Source: Cyclaneusma minus (taxonomy: Eukaryota; Ascomycota; Leotiomycetes; Marthamycetales; Marthamycetaceae). From it: a stretch of DNA of 64,000 nucleotides. The notes under the pieces are model-generated. The model saw only the letters and a list, made by a program, of their open reading frames with translations, made no database searches and was not told where the DNA came from. Where the stretch lies: NCBI GenBank assembly GCA_037179335.1, contig JAKZHN010000030.1, positions 124,001 to 188,000 on the forward strand, in the 5' to 3' direction. The first letter of the stretch is position 1, and every line of letters starts with the position of its first letter. This document shows, piece by piece, positions 9,656 to 19,452 of the stretch. The translations under genes and the position numbers were made by a program.

Positions 9656-10774
9656 ATGATCCGCTATCTTCAACGCGATCGGCGCGCACAAGCAGCAGCA
9701 ACTCCCACTCCAGCAGTGATGACCACTCCAGCATCACCCGGACTCTCAGCCGCTTCAAGAGCTCCCGTCGAGATCTGGGCAAAAATATTCAGCTATCGTG
9801 CTAAGAGCCATGAACTCACCCACCAATGGTTCACATGCCGTCAAGTCTCGCGGACCGTCCGAGAAGCTGTCGAACTCAACTTTGCTTCGCGCCATATCAA
9901 GGACGTGAACATTCTCTTCAACTGGAATTTCACAACGAACGCCGGCCGCTACTCGGATGAACCCGACTTCGTAATGGACTTCAACCGCTTCTCCGATGAC
10001 AAGAAGCTCGCAGTCTTTCGATGGGACAGAGCCGGGAAGTACAAGGAAAACGATGACGACGACGAGGAAGCCGATGGCGCCGACTCGGATGAAGAAGACG
10101 CGATCCAGGCGGCCAGAGACAACGATACTGTAGCGCTCCACTCGTGGCAAGACGGGCTCTGGGAGTACATGGAGCCTAAGAGTGGAGGAGGCAAATGCGC
10201 ACCGCCGTATTTGATCATCACCGGAGGATGTCTTGTTAATGATACAGAACTGCCATCTCTCTCCTACGACTATGAAGAACGAGAAATTTCATTCGACTGG
10301 CGAGCCATGTTCACGCTATTTTTCCGCGAGGACGTCTTCCGTGAAAAGTACATGCAGAGATGGGTAGCGGGTCCGGGCAAGGCATCTGCGCTTGGCATGA
10401 GATCAGCGACTGAGAATGGCGAGATGGACTTCGAGAGTGCGCTGAAGCAGACGATGCAAAAATATGCCAATACGCTTGACGAAGCAGTCAAGGCAGCCAG
10501 ACGGAAGCGTATTATTGACTGGTACCGAGACAACACCAACTTTGAGACTCCGTGGAAGGAGGACGATATTGATGAGGAATACGAGAAGAAGAAATTGAAG
10601 GCGATGAAGGAGGCTGCGTTCGTTCTCCAATTCGAGGACCTCAGTGATGGGGAGGGCGAAGAAGACGAGGAGGACGAAGAGGATGAATGGGAAGATGGCA
10701 GTGAAGACGACGACGACGTGGAAGAGGACGATGATGATGCAAGCGCAGAAGGCGATATGCCAAATCAACATTAG
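9656..10774 (+). CDS. F-box-like protein with long acidic tail (372 aa)
   Basis: Single-exon frame starting at ATG 9656 (the open frame extends six bases further 5' only through a TTG). Residues about 33-60 (APVEIWAKIFSY...) resemble an F-box helix, which in known proteins binds Skp1 within SCF ubiquitin ligases; the match is short and by eye. The middle contains an acidic insert (DDDDEEADGADSDEED) and the last 60 residues are almost wholly Asp/Glu, a feature common in fungal F-box-like hypotheticals. No leucine-rich repeats, WD40 or Kelch units are seen, so a substrate-binding domain cannot be named. A plausible alternative is a chaperone-like acidic nuclear protein. An internal Met at about residue 22 is another possible start. 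Confidence 0.75.
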   Translation: MIRYLQRDRRAQAAATPTPAVMTTPASPGLSAASRAPVEIWAKIFSYRAKSHELTHQWFTCRQVSRTVREAVELNFASRHIKDVNILFNWNFTTNAGRYSDEPDFVMDFNRFSDDKKLAVFRWDRAGKYKENDDDDEEADGADSDEEDAIQAARDNDTVALHSWQDGLWEYMEPKSGGGKCAPPYLIITGGCLVNDTELPSLSYDYEEREISFDWRAMFTLFFREDVFREKYMQRWVAGPGKASALGMRSATENGEMDFESALKQTMQKYANTLDEAVKAARRKRIIDWYRDNTNFETPWKEDDIDEEYEKKKLKAMKEAAFVLQFEDLSDGEGEEDEEDEEDEWEDGSEDDDDVEEDDDDASAEGDMPNQH

Positions 10775-11502
10775 CCGGGAAACACGTGCAGGCAAGCCGG
10801 ATCCCTCAGAGTTGTTCTAATGGATGTGCCAATCGTTTTCTCCAAATGGGTTCTGGTGCAAGCGGCGACTAAAAGTCAACCTAAAGGTGGTTTGAGTTTG
10901 ATCTACCTAGGTGACGTCTCCCGCATGGTGAGTTGGAATCTCCGGTCAACGTCCTCGAGTTGAACATCTTGGAAAACTGCACTCCGGTAGCCAGCGAATC
11001 TCACAAAGTATTCTGTCTGAACAGCGATACGAGTTACCACGACGCCCACCTCGCGTTCTTGGAGTTTCCTGCGACACAGGAGACAATAGCGAGACCCTAC
11101 TTGACGTTACGTCTGTCACATCCGATTGCCTTCCTCGCACTAAAAGCCCGCACCTCTTCGGTAGCGACCTCGATGTAACAAACCAACCGGCTGAGAACGA
11201 TTATTTTGCCACTATTCGTATCTTGGATTGAGCCTGGAGGTAGCCGGTGAAATGTACCTAGGTTACGCTCAGCCTTGGACCTCCGCTGCCGCTACGGGGA
11301 AGGTGAGACCCATCTACTTTAGTAATGTATCTTTAATCCTTTTTGCGAGCACGCTGAGTCGATACATAAGGCCCAGGTAACCAGATACAAGGGATTGAGT
11401 AGCAAATTTTCCAGTCGCCTTTAATTTCAAGCTGCTTTTCGCGGACAACTCTCACTCGTTTCCCCGTCCGGCATTGATTTGCCCTAGAAGTCGATCTTCG
11501 TG
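10775..11502. other. Intergenic region, no gene supported
   Basis: 728 bases. Two CCTAGGT-type palindromes occur near 10,905 and 11,255. The short frames here have no start context, splice support or recognisable similarity. Confidence 0.35.
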
Positions 11503-12851
11503 ATGTCTGAATTCATTTTCAAGCTGTTTCTGGGGCTGAGCTCATTTTCAATTGCACAAGGTGGGTCTATGTCTCGGAAGGATGATTCTGGTGCTTTGCT
11601 GAAGACCAAATGCAGCTCAGAAATCCACCGACCGATGCAATCTTTCTACAAGCTACGGCACACTCTCTACATTGACCGTATCCAGCCAGGCACAGTTGGA
11701 CCCTATTCTTTCTTGCGGAACCTTTAATGGCAACATATTCATCAACAACGATTACCACGATGACACCGTCAATATGGATGGTCTCAAAAATATTACCGGC
11801 TATATCAACGGCCGGTCACCGTACGTGAAAACCATCCAGGCCTGCGATCTCGTTGATATAGTTGGAGGCTTCGCATACAGTGACGGCGCTGGTCTCACAT
11901 GCGTCGACTTTCCTTCTCTCCTGCATTCCGGTCCGCTGAACTTAGAAAACACCACCGCGCTGACGGAACTCCCATTTCTCGAGAACCTCCTTACATTGAC
12001 CTCGTTATTTGTGCAAACCTCCGCCATCACCAGTCTCTCAGTCCCCAAGATCACCACACTTGTTGCTCTTGGAGTTCATGATAATCCGGATCTGGGAAAC
12101 CTCTGCATGTCTTCCCTGGAATCGGGCTTCAGCGAGATCCAAATTGCAGGAGTGCCTGGTGCCAACCTGGAAGTCTCGTTTCCGAAACTGCGGGAAATCG
12201 ATAGTAGGATTCAAGCCGAATTCCACACGATCAGCTCGCTCTTTGCGCCCCAGTTGGAGTCTGTTCACGGTGTTCTGGAGTTTTCTGGTGCGACTGTGGA
12301 GAACCTTTTCCTGGTATGTACTCCGTTTCGTATGATTCTGTTTCCTATGATTCTCGTTCTGTGGATAAGAACCAGCTTGAGTTTATCATAATGTCACCCC
12401 TAGTGAACTTGTCACTGACCTTGCCACAAAGTCTCGGCTCGCTGCAGTCAATGGCTCTTTGAGCATAGTGAATGATCAAGATTCCCAATTCGTTTCTCTT
12501 CCCTCGCTGCGCACGCTGGGGTCCGGACTAGACATCAGCAATAACTCAGCATTGTCATTTGTGGATTTCCCACTGTTGGAAACTGTCTCCCAAGGAATTT
12601 TTATGGTTGGTGATTTTGCAGGGTACGTCTTTTTTCTGGCATATCTTCCTTCGTTTGTCAATGGCTAACTTGGGTTTGACAGCCCTTGCTTCCGCCCCTT
12701 GTTTCCTTCGCTGGAGTCCGCATCCTACTACTCCATACAGAGCACAAACGAGTTCTTCTCGTGCCCAATGTTGGCTGCTGAGTATGAGCTGCAGAATCTG
12801 ACGACGAGGTCTGGATCGATTGAATGCAATAATGCTGCCTACGATATCTGA
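11503..12851 (+). CDS. Secreted Ecm33/Sps2-like receptor-L-domain protein (371 aa)
   Basis: Family members are cell-surface GPI proteins needed for wall integrity. Exons 11503-11560, 11616-12313, 12432-12622 and 12683-12851; every junction keeps frame and the introns have GTGGGT, GTATGT and GTACGT donors. Residues 1-20 form a signal peptide (MSEFIFKLFLGLSSFSIAQA). Then come Cys27, a TVSSQAQLDPILSC block, and a run of short beta-strand/leucine repeats (ALTELPFLENL, SLFAPQLESV, FVSLPSLRTL, FVDFPLLETV) typical of L-domain solenoids, closing with a Cys-containing cap. Several N-glycosylation sequons are present. Unlike Ecm33 itself it has no C-terminal hydrophobic GPI signal, so the product is probably secreted or only loosely wall-bound. 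Confidence 0.82.
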
Positions 12852-12873
12852 AGTTCCTGGAGGGAAGCTTGGC

Positions 12874-13054
12874 CTCGTGGTGACAATTCTTGTGCGCTCA
12901 TTATAGACCCTTCGAAGAAGTCAGAATATTCCCAATAATTGGGAGTATACTCAGTTATTGGGAGTATTCTCAATTAGTGGGGTTATTCTCAATTCGTGGA
13001 AGTATTCCCAATTATTGGGGTATTTCTAGTTCTTCGAAGTATCGTCACCACGAG
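12874..13054. mobile_element. MITE-like element with 11-bp TIRs and 6-bp flanking duplication
   Basis: The left end CTCGTGGTGAC (12,874-12,884) is matched by its exact reverse complement at 13,044-13,054, and the similarity continues inward imperfectly (AATTCTT versus GATACTT). Directly outside both ends lies CTTGGC (12,868-12,873 and 13,055-13,060), as expected for a target-site duplication. The interior contains about five 19-bp tandem units. No transposase is encoded, so it would be non-autonomous. It lies just beyond the stop codon of the Ecm33-like gene. Confidence 0.65.
12931..13028. repeat. Five-copy 19-bp tandem repeat
   Basis: Units CCCAATAATTGGGAGTATA, CTCAGTTATTGGGAGTATT, CTCAATTAGTGGGGTTATT, CTCAATTCGTGGAAGTATT and CCCAATTATTGGGGTATTT follow head to tail at an exact 19-base period. 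The CCCAATNATTGGG core is itself close to palindromic. Confidence 0.85.
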
Positions 13055-13782
13055 CTTGGCGCATCATTATACAAAGGGATACAGGTTAGAGGAATTGAGG
13101 AGTTGATGAGTCCGCACTTATGATAGCTGTCTGCTCTTATTCATTAAGCCACCTTGTTGGCAGGACTGAATAAACAGCTAGCTCTAATACAAAATTACAC
13201 GAGAAAGCCGGTGAGTGTCTTCTCTGTAGACAATGGTAAAATAGCCACTCAAAACATACGGAAAGTATTAACGTGCCTTATCCTGGCTAGGTGTTTTTCG
13301 ATCTATTTATAGGCCTTGAACAACTCCAGCGGCTTGACAAAATGCCAGTGGTCGGTCACAGTTCGATGCATGCGATGCATGTCCCAGCCCCCGAGGTTCT
13401 TACCTGTAGGTTTGCAAGGCCAACGCGGGGCCGTCAAATGCCGATCGCGGGGTTCCGTCCGAAAGATGATGAAACCAAGCATATCTCGAGCTTCATTAAC
13501 ATCACATAGTTGCCCCGAACGAGGACCTTTATTCAAAGCCTTTTTTCGTCGTGTACTGACTGACAGTTGACGACTTCTCTCTCTGTACATTCCAATCCGA
13601 TCCCTGATCGCTTCCATACTCATCGCTCTTCTCCCAGCGGTACACTACTGTTTATTGCGCTAGTATCGACACTTTCTCCTCGAAAATTCCAGTAAGCTGG
13701 CTGGCACCTTTCCACTTTCTGGAAACCGTATTAACTCGCCAAGGGCTCAGACAGATCCAGGACAACCAGGACAACCTTCATC

Positions 13783-14658
13783 ATGTCCGATAAGCTCGAA
13801 AACAACAAAAGCATAGCCATCCTCGATGCCGCCGAGAAGGGCAAATATGGCGTCGTCTCCGTCGTCTGCTACAACCTCGAAGAAATCTGGGCGACCGCTC
13901 GAGCTGCCGAGGCGAAGAAATCGCCCGCGATGGTTCTCCTCTTCCCCTGGGCCCTCCAGAAATTCGGACACGTCCTGGTGAATATGGCAGCAGACATCTG
14001 CCGCTCCGCAACCGTGCCTATCTCCCTTCATCTGGACCACTGTCTCGAGCCCCATCTTGTCAAATACGCTGCGTCGCTGCCGTTCGACTCTATCATGGTC
14101 GACATGTCACATTACGAGAAAGAAGAGAATCTGAGACTTACGAAGGAGCTGACGGAGTACTGTCACGAAAGAGGAATTGCGACAGAAGCCGAGCCGGGGC
14201 GCATTGAAGGCGGCGAGGATGGGCTGAAGGACACAGCGGACTTGGAGGGGGTGTTGACGACGCCAGAGCAGGCAGAGGAGTTTGTGGCTACGGGAATCAA
14301 CTTTCTGGCGCCGGCTTTCGGAAATGTGCATGGACCTTACGGCGCGAAGGGCCCGAGGGGCTGGTTGGAGTTCGAGAGGTTGAAGGCTATTCAAGAAAAG
14401 GTTGGGGACAGAGTCAAGTTGGTGCTACATGGGACGGACTCGTTTGATAAGAGTCTGTTCCAGGATTGCGTGAAGGGAGGAGTGTCCAAGATCAATGTGA
14501 ACAAGCAGTTGCTTGATCCGTGGAAGGAGATGATGAATACCAGGGGCAGCGACAAGGGCTTCACGCCAATCACGGGGCTGATTGAAGACAGTATAGCGAT
14601 ATACCAGAGAGAAGTGGAGAGGATGATGGACGACTGCGGAAGCTCGGGAAAGGCTTGA
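13783..14658 (+). CDS. Class II ketose-bisphosphate aldolase (fructose/tagatose-bisphosphate type)
   Basis: Zinc-dependent cleavage or formation of a ketose 1,6-bisphosphate from dihydroxyacetone phosphate and an aldehyde. Intronless, 291 aa, shorter than the ~360-aa glycolytic fungal FBA1 and closer in length to bacterial GatY/KbaY-type enzymes. Metal and catalytic motifs are present: H83-L-D85-H86 in LHLDHC, E135/E137 in EAEPGRIEGGEDG, NVHG at 181-184 and LHGTDS at 215-220, followed by GGVSKINVN that binds the phosphate. The start at 13783 has a good context (ATCATGTC) and follows a pyrimidine-rich leader. Its position next to two sugar-type transporters suggests a catabolic role rather than core glycolysis; the true substrate is unknown. 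Confidence 0.88.
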   Translation: MSDKLENNKSIAILDAAEKGKYGVVSVVCYNLEEIWATARAAEAKKSPAMVLLFPWALQKFGHVLVNMAADICRSATVPISLHLDHCLEPHLVKYAASLPFDSIMVDMSHYEKEENLRLTKELTEYCHERGIATEAEPGRIEGGEDGLKDTADLEGVLTTPEQAEEFVATGINFLAPAFGNVHGPYGAKGPRGWLEFERLKAIQEKVGDRVKLVLHGTDSFDKSLFQDCVKGGVSKINVNKQLLDPWKEMMNTRGSDKGFTPITGLIEDSIAIYQREVERMMDDCGSSGKA

Positions 14659-16060
14659 AGACTGGCTGTCTTCAACACATCTTGTTGGTCCGAGTTATTT
14701 ACCAACCGTTTGCAGATTGCATCCAACAAATATAATCAGGTTTGTGAAATCCCACGCGTCCACAGAGATTGGAGAGGCACCCCACGGTATTTGCTTCAGG
14801 CTTCATTCCTCAGTCACGTTTACCCGCAGACCCTTGGGGATCTTTGGTGTAGCGACATCGACAGGGGATGTCATCCTGCGGGAGGACGGACCGAAGAAGC
14901 GGGAAAATACGACGGTTGGGAGGCGTCGAGCGGTATGAAGCACAATATGGCTGACGGTTAGAATCTCGGGGTTCCTGACCCGTATCTCTGGGACGAGTGT
15001 TGCATCTTGGGGGTAGTATTATTACTATTTTTTATATGAGGCTATTGCAGAAGACTGCTGATCTTGAAGGAAGGATATAGTCGCATAGAGCACGTTCTGT
15101 ACCCGAGAGTCTTCGATCCTGATTGATTACATCGCGACTGCTTGGCGTCGCGGGATATGGCATTTGCGATTTTGCTAAGTCCGGATTCTCGGGTAGAAAC
15201 CCCGCACTGGGCGGCAATCCTTGATTGTGGAGACTGGGGTCTCCGCAAACCGTCTAACCGCTAAGGTAAGGCCGGAGGAAGATCCTCCGCATTGCACGAG
15301 CCATTTTCCCCAGCCTTCGCCGCAGTGCGCTGTCGGCGAACATGGGTTTTGACTTTTGGCCGTTGGTAAATTTGGATTCTGCCATCCGTGTGGCGTGGAG
15401 GTTCAGTCGGGGACAGAGCCACGCGCTCCCTTCTATCAAAAGGAACGCCTTGAGAGCTCAGACAACCTAACATCTCTAGACCTCGAACGGGAGCTGGTTG
15501 CGGGCTGGAAAGATGCCAGAGTAGTTTACCCGGTGAGTCGAGGTGGAGAAGCCTCGCAACGTCTCCTGATATGTCAATCTTGCTGTTTCTAGAACCTCAG
15601 TGTTTGAAGTCCGATTCAACCCAATTGCCCAATGCCCGGATTCGAGCTCTTGTCGTCTGATATTGATGAAATTTCATCAGCACGATAGCAGCATCTTAAG
15701 TCAAGGCTGTCAAGTGGCACCCTTGTCCCGCCGGCATGGATCGACCGGCCGTTCATTGTCCAATTCATATTCCACCAACAGCCGTCCACCGAGAGGTCCA
15801 ATCCGACTGGGCCGGCGTCTGCTGGGATGTTCGAGGCTGCAGGCAACACAAAGTTTGCCTGAAGGTTGTTACCGTAGCTGGGTGGTCGAGACGCATTTAT
15901 ATCTCCATCGGCAACCGACAAACTCTCGCTCCTGTGTCTTGTCGCACATTGTCGGTATTCACGGGTTTTGGTCAGTTTCATCAGTCTCCACTAAAACTGG
16001 TCGACACCGTTCGTTACAGACCTCCTGCCGTCATATAGTATTCATACTTCGCTTTGCAAG
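14659..16060. other. Long intergenic region upstream of the first transporter
   Basis: 1.4 kb between the aldolase and the first transporter. Short frames (for example 15,600-16,079) lack splice or similarity support. Candidate carbon-catabolite (CreA-type, SYGGRG) boxes exist, for example CCCCGC at 15,200-15,205. Confidence 0.4.
15200..15205 (-). promoter_or_regulatory. Candidate CreA (SYGGRG) box
   Basis: CCCCGC reads GCGGGG on the minus strand and matches the CreA consensus. Such hexamers occur often by chance, so this is only a lead, about 860 bases upstream of a sugar transporter. Confidence 0.2.
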
Positions 16061-18266
16061 ATGGCAGACACGACAATGAACGAGAAAGACCCAGGTCATG
16101 TACATAACGAAGCACACATACACGACGAAGACGGCACGGCCATCAAACGGGTGCAGAATGTCGCCCTCACGCATGCCGTGGAGAAGCAGAAGCCGTCTCT
16201 GCTCACCAAGAGAATGTTTATGGTATAACTTCTCCGAGCAATTCCGGTTCTTCCATACCGCAGACTAATGCAACTGTAGCTTTACGGCTGCCTATTCATC
16301 GCCACCCTGAACTCGTGCATCAACGGATACGACGGTTAGTCAGTCTGTACCCTGATTTTTGAAAAGAGACCACAACTAATGAGAAACAGGATCTTTGATG
16401 GGAGTAAGTGCACTTCTGTCCTAGAACATTCCAAGTTGCTCGGCCTGTTCCCAGTGCCCAGATACTTCGATCGTTATCTGACTTGCGGGCCCAGTCTATC
16501 AACAGTTACCCCCAATACCGCACTTATTTTGGATTTCCCGTCGATGGCGGAACCCCTTCTACTGGAATTGTCTACGCCATCTATACGATTGGCAATTTGG
16601 TTGGATCATTTGCCGCAGGACCTGCGACCGATTTCAGGGGTTAGTCAAGGTCAACTTTCAGGGGTAATACTGTATTCTGACCTCACTAGGACGCCGTCTC
16701 GGCATGTTCATCGGATCGCTCATCATCATTATCGGCACCTGTATTCAGGCGACAGCAGTTAACCTCGGACAATTCATGGCAGGCCGTTTCTTCCTCGGAT
16801 TCGGCGTGGCCATTTGTGCTTCAGCCGGTCCTACCTATGTTTCGGAGATGGCGCACCCTGCATACAGAGGTCAGTCTTCCTCTCGATATTGTTGACTTCA
16901 TCGGATATTGACTGTGGATAGGCTTGATGACCGGAATCTACAACACCTTTTGGTTTATCGGAGGCATTCCGGGTACTTTCGTCCCATATGCCACATCAAC
17001 TATCGCTGGAAATGATTCTTGGAGAATCCCAACCTGGGTACAGATGAGTTTTGCAGGAGTTGTGCTCATATTTACGATGTTCTTGCCTGAGACACCTCGA
17101 TGGTTGATGGCCAACGACCGTCATGAGGAAGCACTGAATGTCATGGCGAAGTACCATGGAGAAGGTGCGTTGCGTTGTATGCTCCCTCGTCAAGAGAAAA
17201 TACACTAATGATAAATCTCCAGGGGATCGTGATTCACCAATCGTGCAACTTGAATTTAAAGAGATGTTGGACGACATCTCGATTACTGGCTCGGACAAAG
17301 TATGGTATGTATAGATGGCATCAAATATTCCAAGTCATTTGACGCTTGACGATTGATAATTAATAGGTGGGACTACCGCGAATTATTCAACAGTCCAGAG
17401 ACCCGATACCGAACAATGCTTGTCACAGCAATGGCTTTCTTCGGCCAGTGGTCGGGTAACGGTCCGGTGACCTACTACTATTCTCAGATGCTCCAGGGTG
17501 CTGGGATTACCAGTGAACATTACCGCCTGTTCCTCCAAGGCATGCAGAATTTGGTCAGTTTCGGCGGTGCTGTCATTGGCGCGATATTCACAGACAAGTG
17601 GTAAGTCACCAACAACAGAATGTTTCCTTGGCTTTCGAATATGCTAACGAGACTGCTGTCTAGGGGTCGCCGCAACCAACTTCTCGGCGGAACATCGATA
17701 ATCATAGCCCTCTTCTGTGTTCTCATTGCCCTGAATGCTACCAATCTTGCTTATGATGCTGATGGCACACTCATCGCTAAGAGCGCTGCAAAAGCCAACG
17801 GAGAGATAGCGATGGTCTTCCTCTTCGGCTTCGCTTTTGGTGTGACGTGGACACCCCTCCAAGGCTTGTATACAGTAGAGTGTCTGCGTTATGAATCCCG
17901 TGCTAAGGGTATGGGCTGGTACAACTTCTGGGTCAACATTGCGGGTTTCTACAACACTTTCGTCACTGGCATCGCGTTCAGTGGTGCAGGCTGGAAATAC
18001 TACTTCCTCTTCATCTTCTGGGTAAGCGCTTCCCCGGTGCACACGCTCGTCCTGGGGTTACTAAAGACTGACTCATCAACTTGCAGGATGTCCTTGAGGT
18101 CGCTTTCATCTACTTCTTCTTTGTTGAGACCAAGAATCGCACGCTCGAGGAGCTGGCTGAGATCTTCATGGGGAAGAACAGAGTTAAGCGCTCTCTTGCG
18201 AAGCATGAGGTTGTCGTCCACGGAGATGAAGGTGTGACCGAAGTATTGGACAAGGAGCCTGTATGA
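16061..18266 (+). CDS. MFS sugar transporter (SP family, lactose/hexose permease-like)
   Basis: Proton-coupled sugar uptake across the plasma membrane is the family role. Ten exons: 16061-16222, 16280-16334, 16390-16403, 16495-16639, 16690-16869, 16922-17164, 17223-17304, 17367-17600, 17664-18021, 18087-18266; all junctions keep frame and yield 550 aa. SP-family landmarks: GYDGSLMG in TM1, the loop GRRLG after TM2, PETPRWLM before the central loop, GRRNQ after TM8 and VETKNRTLEEL after TM12, with twelve hydrophobic segments overall. The 14-base exon 3 is needed to join GYDG to SLMG and INSYPQY. The cytosolic N-terminus is His/Asp-rich. The specific sugar cannot be read from sequence; lactose permease-like and pentose transporters share this architecture. 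Confidence 0.9.
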
Positions 18267-19452
18267 GCATGTACGAACCTGCCACGACAGGGAGAATTCC
18301 GACAGCTAGTGTTGAGGGTGGGAGGTGAGCCAGGTCGTTGTCGAATCTTGGTATTTGTTGAGTTTAAGTAGCAGGCATAATATTCAGCCACCGCGGATGG
18401 ATTCCGTGGGTTGTTCTCTTCACTTCTCTGAGATGGTCAGCAATGCTCCACCCAGCCCCCAGATTCTCCCTGGAGTGATGTAGCGCGTGTAGTAGTATTC
18501 TTATCCACATTCAACGGGGAGATACCCGCCTAGCATGCCAGAAAAACAAAACGCTAGCCAACCAACCGCATGGACGGCAATTGTATTACCCAGAACCGAG
18601 CCTATCCGGGCGGCGCAAATTCCGATTTCGTCCAGATGGAGGGGGTGATCGTCGTAAGCTTCGGATGTGGAGTGGGAACTGGGGTTAGCCTCCCGCAAGC
18701 CAGTGTGGGGAAACCGCGGGGAAGCTCCAGTTTTTTATAGGATTGGAAAAAGAAAGGAAGGGGGTCATTGGTGAGCGAGAGATGCAAAAAAATAAACCAA
18801 TGACGAAGTTCCAGACGCCACGTTCTGTCTTCAGCTGTGACGGTTACTCCGCGGCCTATGCCTGAACTTCAGAACTTGTCTCTATTTAATTAACGAAGTT
18901 TCATAATGATTCAAAAAGCTTCGAAATATGGGGACTTCGGATTGTTTCTGATAATCCAAGCAATTTTCCGCTACTTGGTATTAGTCTCGAATCTTGGGTA
19001 GTACGTATAGTAGCTTTTGTTATTTAAACAACAGATCACCACTTAGTACTTGACATAATGGTGACTAAGGCATGCTCTGTTCAATCTTCATCCACTTTCC
19101 CGCTTTGCACCACATCCCCACATATGCAGTTCCGCGCTGGCCATCTACCCCACAACAAATGACTCTTTTGCAAAAATGCTTGCCCAATGATATCGGATCC
19201 AAACATGAATACACCCACACCGCAGGGTCACGACAAGCAATTGGCATGCCTCAACTGAGACGGTATATATGTAAGGACCCGAGGTTCTTTCTTTCTTATG
19301 TTGTGTTATGCTACAGTCTGTTTTCTCTATCAGTCTTCAATTCTCCTCCAGCTCTGTTGCGTTGACCTTGTGGCTTCTCTATCTCAACGTTTCCCTTCTT
19401 CTGCTCGTCGTTGCCTATAAGTCCTCCCCGTTACGGGGCACTCATCGACAAG
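18267..19452. promoter_or_regulatory. Intergenic region upstream of the quinate-type permease
   Basis: 1.19 kb without a supported gene. It has two CreA-like hexamers close together (18,705-18,710 GTGGGG and 18,716-18,721 GCGGGG) and a TATATAT string near 19,263-19,270, about 185 bases before the permease start. An imperfect inverted stretch around TTCGAA occurs near 18,920-18,955. Confidence 0.4.
18705..18721 (+). promoter_or_regulatory. Paired CreA-type boxes
   Basis: GTGGGG and GCGGGG, both matching SYGGRG, lie 5 bases apart in the same orientation. Paired sites are the usual functional form in aspergilli, but they are about 730 bases from the permease start, so function is inferred only. 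Confidence 0.3.

Larger units (their letters stand above)
12852..13782. other. Intergenic region containing a MITE-like element
   Basis: 931 bases between two plus-strand genes. The first 200 bases are occupied by the inverted-repeat element at 12,874-13,054; the rest has no supported gene. The CT-rich stretch just before 13,783 fits the 5' UTR of the aldolase gene. Confidence 0.5.

Noticed and set aside
12931..13028. CRISPR-like array
   Set aside because: Units are directly adjacent without spacers, and the organism is a fungus.
12890..13123. 77-codon frame with repeated SILSYW-like peptides
   Set aside because: Arises from the 19-bp tandem array inside the MITE-like element; no start context.
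15600..16079. 159-codon frame upstream of the first transporter
   Set aside because: Overlaps the transporter's first exon in another frame; no similarity or intron structure.
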